Positions 5,572-12,115 of a stretch of 12,115 nt of DNA are shown here, piece by piece. The DNA comes from Gammaproteobacteria bacterium. Its GTDB lineage: Bacteria; Pseudomonadota; Gammaproteobacteria; Steroidobacterales; BM003. The notes below the pieces were generated by a model that had not been told where the DNA came from, searched no databases, and was given only the letters and a program-made list of their open reading frames with translations. Within the stretch, counting starts at the first letter, position 1; each line of letters begins with the position of its first letter. The translations under genes and the position numbers were made by a program. The stretch covers positions 1 through 12,115 of the forward strand of contig JAPHSC010000248.1 of assembly GCA_026193125.1 (NCBI GenBank). The letters are read 5' to 3'.

Positions 5572-7689
5572 TCAGCTACCAAGCCCGACTACCGTTACCG
5601 GCACCCCATTGAGTACCGCGTTGCCAGACAACTTGTCCACATCCTGGTCATCGGTCAGATCGTTCACGCATACACCGGGGGTCCTGTCGGCCACCCGCAT
5701 GCGGGTACCCGCGCGGCCGTGACCCCAGCCGTGAGGCAGACTCACCACACCGGGCATCACCGCATCACTGACATCCAGTTCCACCGAAACCTCTCCGACT
5801 CGTGAACTCACTCTCACGCGCTGCCCGCTTTTCAGAGCCAGCCTGGCCGCATCCTCGGGATTCATCATCAGCTGGTGGCGCGCTTTGCCCTTGGTCAGCC
5901 GGCGGAAGTTGTGCATCCAGGAATTATTGCTGCGTACATGCCTTCGGCCTATCAACAGCAGGTCCGTGTGAGCGGAATCTTCCTGCGCCTGCAACAGACG
6001 GGGTATATCGGCAAGCAATGAAGGCGGAGCGCAATCAATACTCTTGTCCTCGTGAACCAGGCGGCCGGGCAGGCAAGGCTTGAGAGCCCCCAGGTCTATG
6101 CCATGGGGCGCAGCCGCAAGGCTGGCAAAATCCAGGCCTGGCAACTGACCCTTGGCCTTGCCGTAGGGTCCTGCCTTAAGACCCATATCCAGTATGGTGG
6201 TAGGCGGATATACCGGGCGGGGCGCGACCCCAAGAGCCGCGGCCAGGTGCTCACCCAGCGCGCTCATGATCTCCCAGTCGTGCATGGCGCCCTCGGGCTT
6301 GTCAAAGGCCGGGGCGTTATAGCGCGCGATGTTGCGCACCGCAAACACGCTCAGCGCCAAGTCATAATGATCGTGTTCCAGGGGCGAAGTCGGCGGCAGG
6401 ATGATGTCGGCATGGCGAGTTGTTTCATTCAGGTAAAAATCGACTGAAACCATGAATTCAAGACCTGCCAGCGCACGATCCAGTTGTTGCCCATTGGGGG
6501 TAGAGAGCACTGGATTACCCGCGCCGGTGATCAGCGCCCTCACCTGCCCCTCGCCCGCTGTCAGTATTTCCTCGGCCAGGGCCGCAACCGGCAGCTCGCC
6601 CGAAAACTCCGGCAATCCGCGCACCCGGCTCTGCCAAAGATTGAAATGACCGGGCCGATTATTGGGTCCGGCTACCAGGTCCAGCGCCGGCAGGTTGAAC
6701 ATGCAACCGCCCCGTCGATCCAGATTGCCAGTAGCAATGTTAATGAGCTGGATAGCCCACTGACAAAGACCTCCAAAGCGCTGAACCGATACCCCCATGC
6801 GTCCGTAGCACACCCCCCCATCAGCTTCGGCCAGATCGTGCGCCAGCTCTCGAATTGCCTGAGCAGGAACAGCGCTTACTCGCTCGGCCAACTCAACTGT
6901 AAACGGGCGCAGCGCATCCACAGCCTGGTCCCACCCCTTGAGAAAATCCTGGCAGCTTGACCGATCGCCCAGGTCTTCCTCCAGGATGACGTTGAGCAGG
7001 GCAAACAAGAACCATGCGTCAGTGCCGGGTCGTATAAACAGGTGTCGGTCGGCAAGCTCGGCCGTTTCAGTGCGGCGAGGATCCACCACTACCAGCTTGC
7101 CGCCACGTTTGTGCAGCGCCTTCAAGCGTCCGCGAAAATCTGGCACTGTCATCAGGCTTCCGTTGGAAGCGACGGGGTTTCCGCCTATCACGAGCAGATA
7201 CGCAGTGCGGTCAACATCCGGCACCGGCACCATGAACTGGTGCCCGTACATCAGATAGCACACCATTTGGTGCGGCAACTGATCCACCGATGTTGCGGAG
7301 TAGCGATTCCTGGTCTTTAGCAGACCATAGAAATTGGGTCCGTGGGTCATCATGCCCCAGTTGTGGACATTTGGATTTCCGAGGTATACCGCCACCGCAT
7401 CATGGCCATGCTCGCCAGCGATTTGGGCGAGTTGCGCAGCCACCACCTGATAGGCCTCGTCCCATCCACACTCCTGCCACTGCCCATCAACTTTGCGTAG
7501 TGGCCGGCGCAGGCGATCGGGATCCTCGTGCAGATCCTTCAGGGCTACCGCCTTCGGGCAAATGTGACCGTGACTGAAAGGATCACGCTTGTCACCCCGG
7601 ACTGTCGCCACCTTGCCATTCTCAATCAGGATCTCCACACCGCACAAAGCCTCACACAAGTGACAGGCACGATAATGGTGGGTAGTCAT
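5572..7689 (-). CDS. Molybdopterin-dependent oxidoreductase (Mo-bisPGD family), substrate unknown
   Basis: A 705-residue member of the DMSO reductase/formate dehydrogenase superfamily. An N-terminal 4Fe-4S site is formed by Cys9, Cys12, Cys16 and Cys44 (GHICPK). Then follow the core oxidoreductase motifs VIGGNPVASNGS (167-178), VVDPRRTETAELAD and RPGTDAWFLFALLN. Then NIATGNLDRRGG and ADIILPPTSPLEHD, and a C-terminal dinucleotide-binding domain with VVSLPHGWGHG and LSGNAVLNGVPV. The molybdenum ligand should lie near SATSVDQ (131-137), but I cannot say which residue. There is no Tat signal, so it should be cytoplasmic. No iron-sulfur or membrane partner subunit is next to it. The ATG at 7689 has GAAGG upstream and begins just before the cluster; the ATG at 7755 has no site and would add 22 residues. 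Confidence 0.93.
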   Translation of the reverse strand: MTTHHYRACHLCEALCGVEILIENGKVATVRGDKRDPFSHGHICPKAVALKDLHEDPDRLRRPLRKVDGQWQECGWDEAYQVVAAQLAQIAGEHGHDAVAVYLGNPNVHNWGMMTHGPNFYGLLKTRNRYSATSVDQLPHQMVCYLMYGHQFMVPVPDVDRTAYLLVIGGNPVASNGSLMTVPDFRGRLKALHKRGGKLVVVDPRRTETAELADRHLFIRPGTDAWFLFALLNVILEEDLGDRSSCQDFLKGWDQAVDALRPFTVELAERVSAVPAQAIRELAHDLAEADGGVCYGRMGVSVQRFGGLCQWAIQLINIATGNLDRRGGCMFNLPALDLVAGPNNRPGHFNLWQSRVRGLPEFSGELPVAALAEEILTAGEGQVRALITGAGNPVLSTPNGQQLDRALAGLEFMVSVDFYLNETTRHADIILPPTSPLEHDHYDLALSVFAVRNIARYNAPAFDKPEGAMHDWEIMSALGEHLAAALGVAPRPVYPPTTILDMGLKAGPYGKAKGQLPGLDFASLAAAPHGIDLGALKPCLPGRLVHEDKSIDCAPPSLLADIPRLLQAQEDSAHTDLLLIGRRHVRSNNSWMHNFRRLTKGKARHQLMMNPEDAARLALKSGQRVRVSSRVGEVSVELDVSDAVMPGVVSLPHGWGHGRAGTRMRVADRTPGVCVNDLTDDQDVDKLSGNAVLNGVPVTVVGLGS

Positions 7690-7770
7690 GTTTGCCTTCA
7701 CTCGTATGATCTCCCTGACCGGGGGTCGCAGACGCGGTCCACGCAACCATGCCACGACAGCACCGCATTT

Positions 7771-7789
7771 CGCCAGTCCCGGCCTGGCG
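7771..7789 (-). other. GC-rich hairpin right after the thioesterase stop codon
   Basis: CGCCAG (7771-7776) and CTGGCG (7784-7789) are perfect 6-bp inverted copies around a 7-base loop. They begin at the base next to the TAG stop of the upstream gene (7790-7792). In the direction of transcription the stem is followed by AAATGC, not by a run of T, so it is not a classic intrinsic terminator. It may protect or partly attenuate the transcript before the molybdoenzyme gene, or be chance in GC-rich DNA. Confidence 0.35.
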
Positions 7790-8491
7790 CTAGTCGCGCA
7801 GCGCCACCCAGACCGCCTTGGCCCTGGCTATTCGACGGCCCTCACGATCAAACAAGGCGGTGCCCGCGTAGTACTTGCGCCCATCCTGCCCCAAGGTCCA
7901 GGCCAGCACGCTGCAATCCGTGCCGCTGTGCAGCTCCCGTTCGCATTCCAGTGTCAACCTGCCCAGCAACATGGGCTGGGCCGAGGCTGCCACCGCAAAG
8001 TATCCAGGACAGTCCAGGCTGGCCCAGATAAACTCGGGCCTGACCCTGCCGTTCTCATCTGCAAGCTCCGGGCCAGGGGTCCAGGGTGCAGCCAGGATGT
8101 CGGTGCCTGCCACCTGACCGGCAAACACTCTCAGTCCATCGCCAGGCTCGCGCCGGGGACCGCACACAAAACAACCGGGGAAGAGATGCTTCTGGAATCC
8201 AGCGTACCGTTGCCCGGCCGCCTTTACTGACGGCCAATCCGGCAATGCCGGCACGCTCAGTTCCAGCTGGGCCGCGCATGCCTCGGCCACTACCTGTTCT
8301 CCATCCAGTAATCGAAAACCGGACCCAATATCGCCAAGAACACGCATGGGGCGACCCAGGGGCGGTGGCGAGCGCAAAGTGACCTCTGCAGCGCCCGGGT
8401 AGCGGCCGCCCAACAAGCCACAGACATACCCACCGTTACCGGAATCAGGAGGTCCGCAAAAGCGTTGATTCACCGTAATCACTGCTGACAA
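7790..8491 (-). CDS. Hotdog-fold thioesterase-like protein
   Basis: A 233-residue soluble protein that looks like two hotdog halves. The first half opens FCGPPDSGNGGYVCGLLG (11-28), the start of a hotdog helix, followed by VTLRSPPPLGRPMRV. The linker has a GCFVCGP motif (Cys107, Cys110) with GDGLRVFAG. The second half has W(136), EFIWASLDCPGYFAV (153-167) and ends ARAKAVWVAL, as in thioesterase-superfamily strands. Known relatives are acyl-CoA thioesterase-like proteins; the CxxC could bind a metal or be redox active, but this is inference. The start is a TTG at 8491 with AAGGA about nine bases upstream; an in-frame GTG at 8482 has no good site. It precedes the molybdoenzyme by 100 bases and lies back-to-back with the patatin gene (207 bases). 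Confidence 0.75.
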   Translation of the reverse strand: MSAVITVNQRFCGPPDSGNGGYVCGLLGGRYPGAAEVTLRSPPPLGRPMRVLGDIGSGFRLLDGEQVVAEACAAQLELSVPALPDWPSVKAAGQRYAGFQKHLFPGCFVCGPRREPGDGLRVFAGQVAGTDILAAPWTPGPELADENGRVRPEFIWASLDCPGYFAVAASAQPMLLGRLTLECERELHSGTDCSVLAWTLGQDGRKYYAGTALFDREGRRIARAKAVWVALRD

Positions 8492-8698
8492 GGAGTTGGA
8501 TCCTTACAATTTGCCAAAGCAGTCACGCTATCAGATCCTGCCCCCACCAACCATATCCTCCGCCATTGCGGCCTTTGCATATGCCAATTTCGGGGCTTTG
8601 TGGCAGACTTGGGCTGGTGTTACCCACAAGAATCAGGCCAGATACGACAAAGCGCCTGATAACCGTCATGGCAATACAATTATCTATATGATTTTTAT

Positions 8699-10252
8699 AT
8701 GTTTTTGATTTCTGCAATGCGAAGTTCCAAAGCACGCCGCGAACTGATACGGCAGACCCTGGAGGCCGAAAAGGAGATGGGGGCAGCCACCAGTTACCAG
8801 CAATGGCTCACAGCAGCCCAGGCCCATGACCAGGCCAGCGGGATGATCGAGTGGCAGAGTAAGGTTGAAAGCAAGGACTACGACAATGAACTTCTCGCAT
8901 CGCGGACACGATTACTGAAAAAATTGTTGAAGGCACATGATATCCCCCGCCTGGTGTTCTACTTGCGCGAGGAATTGCACGGGAACCTGGCCAACATGGC
9001 CAATCCGGCCTTGTATATGGCCGCCAAGGCCGGCACCAAGTACCTGATCACTGACTATCTGCATGAAGTCAGGAGCGCCCTGAATTATCTCTGCGACACC
9101 GAGATCAAGGGATTCCCTCCCAGCAAGAAGCTGGAGTTTTTCAAGCGCGCGGCGCAGAGCTTTGGTCGCTCCGCCTTGCTGCTAAGTGGCGGGGCCACGC
9201 TCGGCTTGTTCCACATGGGGGTCATCAAGGAGCTCTGGGAACACAGGTTATTACCCAGGGTAATCACCGGCTCAAGCGCGGGTGCCCTGGTAGCGGGCGT
9301 GGTCGGGACTAATACGGATCGCCAACTGGAGATGATTTTTCAGCCTGGCAAGATGGACCTGGAGTGGGCCCACACCCTGGGCGTCCAGTCCATCCTCAAG
9401 GGCGAAGGATTTCTGGATCCACAAACGCTGTCAAAGACAGTTAACCGGAATGTGAAACGGCTGACCTTCCTGGAGGCATACAAGCGCACCAACCGCATTA
9501 TTAATATCTCGGTGTCGCCCGCTGAACACAACCAGTTTCCGCGTTTGCTCAATTACCTTACCGCGCCGAACGTGTATGTGCGTAGCGCAGTCATGGCGAG
9601 TACAGCGATCCCGGGCCTGCTCCCGCCGGTGCAACTGAAGGCCAAGAATTTTGAAGGCAAGACTGTACCCCACATGAAGCGCAGCCTCTGGATTGACGGC
9701 TCAGTGCATGGAGACGTCCCCAAGGAACGGGTCAGCCGCATGCATAACGTCAATCACTACGTGGTCAGTCAAACCAACCCCCACGTAGTGCCGTTTATCC
9801 GCGAGGAGGATCTGCGCAAGGGCCTGGTACCGTTTTTGCGCCAACTCATGTTCTCCGTGCCCATGATTCAGGTGGAGCATGTGCTCGACCTGGCCCGTCG
9901 GCATTTTGATTTCGCACCGCTGAATGCCCTGGTGAATAAGGCCCATGCAGTCGCTACTCAGACCTACAGTGGCGATGTCACCATATATCCGGACCGCAAT
10001 CTCAGCGACTTGCTCAAGATTTTTTCAAATCCTACGCACGAAGAAATACAGGATTTCATCATGGCCGGTCGTCGGGCAGCCTGGCCAAAAATGGCAAGGG
10101 TACATAACACGACAATCATCAGCCAGACCTTTGATGAGTGTCTCCTGCGCTTGAGGCAGCGTTATAAGTATGTGAAGCGGCGCGCACCGCAGACAAAAAA
10201 GCGGACTGCCAATCGCAAGAACGTCGAGCCGATTGTTATCGCAACCGAATAA
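8699..10252 (+). CDS. DUF3336-patatin phospholipase/triacylglycerol lipase
   Basis: A 517-residue protein. Residues about 10-145 resemble DUF3336, the all-helical N-terminal domain of yeast TGL3/4/5 and plant SDP1-type lipases. Residues about 155-335 are a patatin domain: oxyanion motif SGGATLGLFHMGVIKE (GGATLG at 164-169), nucleophile elbow GSSAG (191-195, Ser193), and the acidic partner in WIDGS (Asp333). The catalytic dyad is therefore complete. The remaining C terminus is basic (KRRAPQTKKR). Enzymes of this build hydrolyse triacylglycerol or phospholipid, often at lipid bodies or membranes. The ATG at 8699 has no ribosome site and follows an AT-rich stretch; the in-frame ATG at 8717 is an equally good candidate. 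It converges on the WS/DGAT gene, with 8 bases between stops. Confidence 0.92.
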   Translation: MFLISAMRSSKARRELIRQTLEAEKEMGAATSYQQWLTAAQAHDQASGMIEWQSKVESKDYDNELLASRTRLLKKLLKAHDIPRLVFYLREELHGNLANMANPALYMAAKAGTKYLITDYLHEVRSALNYLCDTEIKGFPPSKKLEFFKRAAQSFGRSALLLSGGATLGLFHMGVIKELWEHRLLPRVITGSSAGALVAGVVGTNTDRQLEMIFQPGKMDLEWAHTLGVQSILKGEGFLDPQTLSKTVNRNVKRLTFLEAYKRTNRIINISVSPAEHNQFPRLLNYLTAPNVYVRSAVMASTAIPGLLPPVQLKAKNFEGKTVPHMKRSLWIDGSVHGDVPKERVSRMHNVNHYVVSQTNPHVVPFIREEDLRKGLVPFLRQLMFSVPMIQVEHVLDLARRHFDFAPLNALVNKAHAVATQTYSGDVTIYPDRNLSDLLKIFSNPTHEEIQDFIMAGRRAAWPKMARVHNTTIISQTFDECLLRLRQRYKYVKRRAPQTKKRTANRKNVEPIVIATE

Positions 10253-10260
10253 ACGCCAAC

Positions 10261-11616
10261 TCAGACCGGGTCAGCAGCGGACACCAGTTCCCGATATGCC
10301 TTGCGCATTAGCGCGGCCAGCCGGGCTAAATCGTGCACCACGTCACGATCGCAAACCACACCAACGAACAGCGAACCGGCGTAGCTGTAAACCGTGATGT
10401 TCAGTGCCACTGAGGGCATAAGTGTTGAGACCGGGTAAGCCTCCAACAGGGCCGCAGAACCCATGTAATGCCTGTGCGGGTCACCAGGTACATTGGATAT
10501 CAGCACGTTGCCCAGGGGCGGAATTGACATACCCAGACCCACCGCCTCGGCCACCAGGACGCTCCCCGCCAACAGAGTGGTGTAGCCCTTCATGGCCGTC
10601 TTTGAGATCCCATGAACCTCGGCCTTGGCGTCGTTGCAGGCCCGGTGCACCTCCAGCATTTGTGCAATCGGATCCGCCTGTTGGCCAGCCAGCGTAACCA
10701 GCGCCAGGGTCACCCTGTTACCCTCCGACCCCTGTTCCGAGTCAGAACGTAAGGACACCGGGACCTCGGCCACCAGGGATTGCGCAGGCAGATGGCCGCG
10801 CCTGGCCAGGTAGGCTGTCAAGGCACGGCCGCAAAGTGTCAGCACCACGTCGTTTACAGTGCAGGCATGCAGTTGCGCTATATTGCGCAGTCGCGGCAGG
10901 GGGAATCGCAGCAACGCCACACCGCGCGATGGACCCAGGCGCGCATTCAGCACCGTCCTGGGTGCACTGAAAGGTGGGGCCGACCCGTTGCGCGCCACTC
11001 CCAGCCATTTCAGTCCCTGACGCAAGCCCATTGCGGAAATTCCGGGAACCGCCGCCAACTGCTGCCACAGCATGCCCAGGGGCCCGACCTGGACCTTTGG
11101 CACGGCGCCATCCGGTGTTTGCCAATAGGCAAACTTCGGGAATTCACGCTTGCGTCGGCTCAAGGGTCTGCCGAGCCAGTCTCCGATCTTGAGTCCATCC
11201 CCGTAGGCGTGGTGAATTTTGAAATACACGGCAAATCGCCCACCTGCCAGCCCATCCAGGATATGGCATTCCCAGGGCGGGCGATCGGTTCTCAGCCTGG
11301 CCGAATGCAGCTCGCCAACCAATTTGGTCAGTTGACCCTTGCCACCCGGGGCCGGCAAATGGTGGCGAAAAATGTGCTCGGCCAGGTTGAAGTTAGAGGC
11401 ACTCTCCCAGTGTGGCAGCAGCCACAGCCTGTATGCAGGTACCTGGTCAAAGGGCGGGCTGACCGGGCTGGCAAGCCAGATTTCGTATAAGCGATCAAGG
11501 TAATCCGAGTCCGCATTCGAAGGCTTGCGGAATACCTGCAAGCCGGCGACATGCTTGGGGCTGCTATCCGTTTCAACCAGCAGAAACGCCATGTCTATCA
11601 GGGACATGCTCGTCAT
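10261..11616 (-). CDS. Wax ester synthase/acyl-CoA:diacylglycerol acyltransferase (WS/DGAT)
   Basis: A 451-residue acyltransferase. The N terminus SMSLIDMAFLLVETDSSPKHVAGLQVF is the usual WS/DGAT opening. PPWECHILDG is followed by KIHHAYGDG, which holds the catalytic HHxxxDG (residues 135-141: HHAYGDG). Then SEGNRVTLALVTL, PLGNVLISNVPGDP and PSVALNITVYSY lie in the C-terminal half, all as in the family. These enzymes make triacylglycerol or wax esters from acyl-CoA at the inner membrane surface and seed lipid inclusions. The ATG at 11616 has GGA seven bases upstream and starts where relatives start; ATG at 11607 is an alternative, and a TTG at 11646 only adds ten residues. The neighbouring lipase suggests a synthesis/breakdown pair. 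Which product it makes cannot be told. Confidence 0.93.
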   Translation of the reverse strand: MTSMSLIDMAFLLVETDSSPKHVAGLQVFRKPSNADSDYLDRLYEIWLASPVSPPFDQVPAYRLWLLPHWESASNFNLAEHIFRHHLPAPGGKGQLTKLVGELHSARLRTDRPPWECHILDGLAGGRFAVYFKIHHAYGDGLKIGDWLGRPLSRRKREFPKFAYWQTPDGAVPKVQVGPLGMLWQQLAAVPGISAMGLRQGLKWLGVARNGSAPPFSAPRTVLNARLGPSRGVALLRFPLPRLRNIAQLHACTVNDVVLTLCGRALTAYLARRGHLPAQSLVAEVPVSLRSDSEQGSEGNRVTLALVTLAGQQADPIAQMLEVHRACNDAKAEVHGISKTAMKGYTTLLAGSVLVAEAVGLGMSIPPLGNVLISNVPGDPHRHYMGSAALLEAYPVSTLMPSVALNITVYSYAGSLFVGVVCDRDVVHDLARLAALMRKAYRELVSAADPV

Positions 11617-11747
11617 AGTGATATCCGATCCGGAGTTCCTGTCCAAATAATGCCGCTATCCGTGACCCCGCGCACCCTCGGTTATCCCCAATGCGGTATC
11701 GGTCGGCGAATTGAGAGAATCCCCACTTGTACGGCTGGAAATTTCGC

Positions 11748-12115
11748 GTGACTACATCTGTCGAATTTCAACTCGCTCGAGATCGGGTCCATGCGCTGTT
11801 GGCACCTGGCCGACTCGGGCCCGATATTGAGCCTGAGTTGCTCGAAACGCATATCTCCTGGATTATTCTGGCGGGGTCCTACGCCTACAAGATCAAGAAG
11901 CCTGTGAATTTCGGATTCCTGGATTTCTCCAGCCTCGAATCAAGGGAATGGTTCTGCCACGAAGAAATCCGCCTGAACCGGCGTCTGGCCCCGGACCTGT
12001 ATTTGAACGTAGTCAGCATTACGGGCAGCGATAGCGGTCCACAACTCAACGGTGACGGCGAGGTACTGGAACACGCGGTCCGCATGAGGCGCTTTCCACA
12101 ATCAGCCCAGCTGGA
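11748..12115 (+). CDS. COG2187-like protein (APH/AAA-kinase fusion family), partial (C-terminal end off the right edge)
   Basis: One hundred and twenty-two codons are visible and the frame is open to the edge. The segment ETHISWIILAGSYAYKIKKPVNFGFLDFS (residues about 33-61), then the CHEEIRLNRRLAPDLYL stretch (70-86), then EHAVRMRRFPQ, match the N terminus of COG2187 proteins, which I know as an aminoglycoside-phosphotransferase-like half followed by a P-loop kinase half. The Lys48/Lys50/Lys51 and the Glu72/Glu73 resemble the ATP-holding Lys and Glu of such kinases, but the exact role of each is inferred. Substrate is unknown. The GTG at 11748 is preceded by GGAAA about eight bases away. It is divergent from the WS/DGAT gene across a 131-base gap. 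The P-loop half is beyond the window. Confidence 0.8.
   Translation, partial: MTTSVEFQLARDRVHALLAPGRLGPDIEPELLETHISWIILAGSYAYKIKKPVNFGFLDFSSLESREWFCHEEIRLNRRLAPDLYLNVVSITGSDSGPQLNGDGEVLEHAVRMRRFPQSAQL

Noticed and set aside
7688..8230. 180-codon plus-strand frame across the thioesterase gene
   Set aside because: It covers the opposite strand of the hotdog gene, with no ribosome site and shadow-like composition.
10780..11490. 236-codon plus-strand frame inside the WS/DGAT gene
   Set aside because: It is the complement of the catalytic region of a clear WS/DGAT gene and has no recognisable protein features.
1..12115. Search for tRNA, rRNA, CRISPR, insertion sequences, prophage or defence genes
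   Set aside because: No clover-leaf, repeat-spacer pattern, transposase or integrase motif, or phage or defence protein was seen. All genes look like ordinary chromosomal genes of one base composition.

Overview
The window carries bacterial chromosomal DNA of moderately high GC content, with compact coding, good Shine-Dalgarno sites and no mobile elements, RNA genes or repeats arrays that I could see. The gene set points to a gammaproteobacterium: a cyanide-insensitive-type cytochrome bd operon with a small DUF2474-like partner, a DUF4156 lipoprotein, a DUF3336-patatin lipase and a WS/DGAT acyltransferase. A marine oil- or lipid-storing lineage (for example Halieaceae, Spongiibacteraceae or relatives) would fit. 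The lineage is an inference from gene content, not something the sequence proves.

Layout. From 1 to 8491 every recognisable gene is on the minus strand. Reading in the direction of transcription (right to left) they are: a hotdog-fold thioesterase-like protein (8491-7790); a cytoplasmic-looking molybdopterin oxidoreductase (7689-5572); an unrecognised four-helix membrane protein (5484-5086); a promoter-sized gap with a 7-bp inverted repeat (4966-4991); cydA (4898-3477) overlapping cydB (3480-2476); a tiny DUF2474-like membrane protein (2473-2354); a DUF4156 lipoprotein (2298-1951); a MAPEG-family membrane protein (1860-1444); a DoxX-family protein (1338-934); a 232-bp gap in which I see no gene; a single-domain EamA/DMT transporter (701-279); and the start of a DUF1801 protein that runs off the left edge (253-1). 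From 8699 the plus strand holds a DUF3336-patatin lipase (8699-10252). It converges on a minus-strand WS/DGAT acyltransferase (11616-10261) with only 8 bp between their stop codons. At 11748 a plus-strand gene of the APH/AAA-kinase fusion family (COG2187-like) begins and runs off the right edge.

How the genes may work together. CydA, CydB and the small protein would form a quinol oxidase of the short-Q-loop (CIO) type. Right of 7790 there is a lipid theme: a probable acyl-CoA thioesterase, a lipase of the triacylglycerol-lipase/patatin type, and a wax ester/triacylglycerol synthase. Together they suggest synthesis and turnover of storage lipid. DoxX, MAPEG, EamA and the lipoprotein are small envelope proteins with no obvious shared pathway. 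No gap between genes exceeds 300 bases. The most interesting items are the short gene after cydB, the orphan molybdoenzyme beside the thioesterase, the lipase/acyltransferase pair, and the palindrome in front of cydA.
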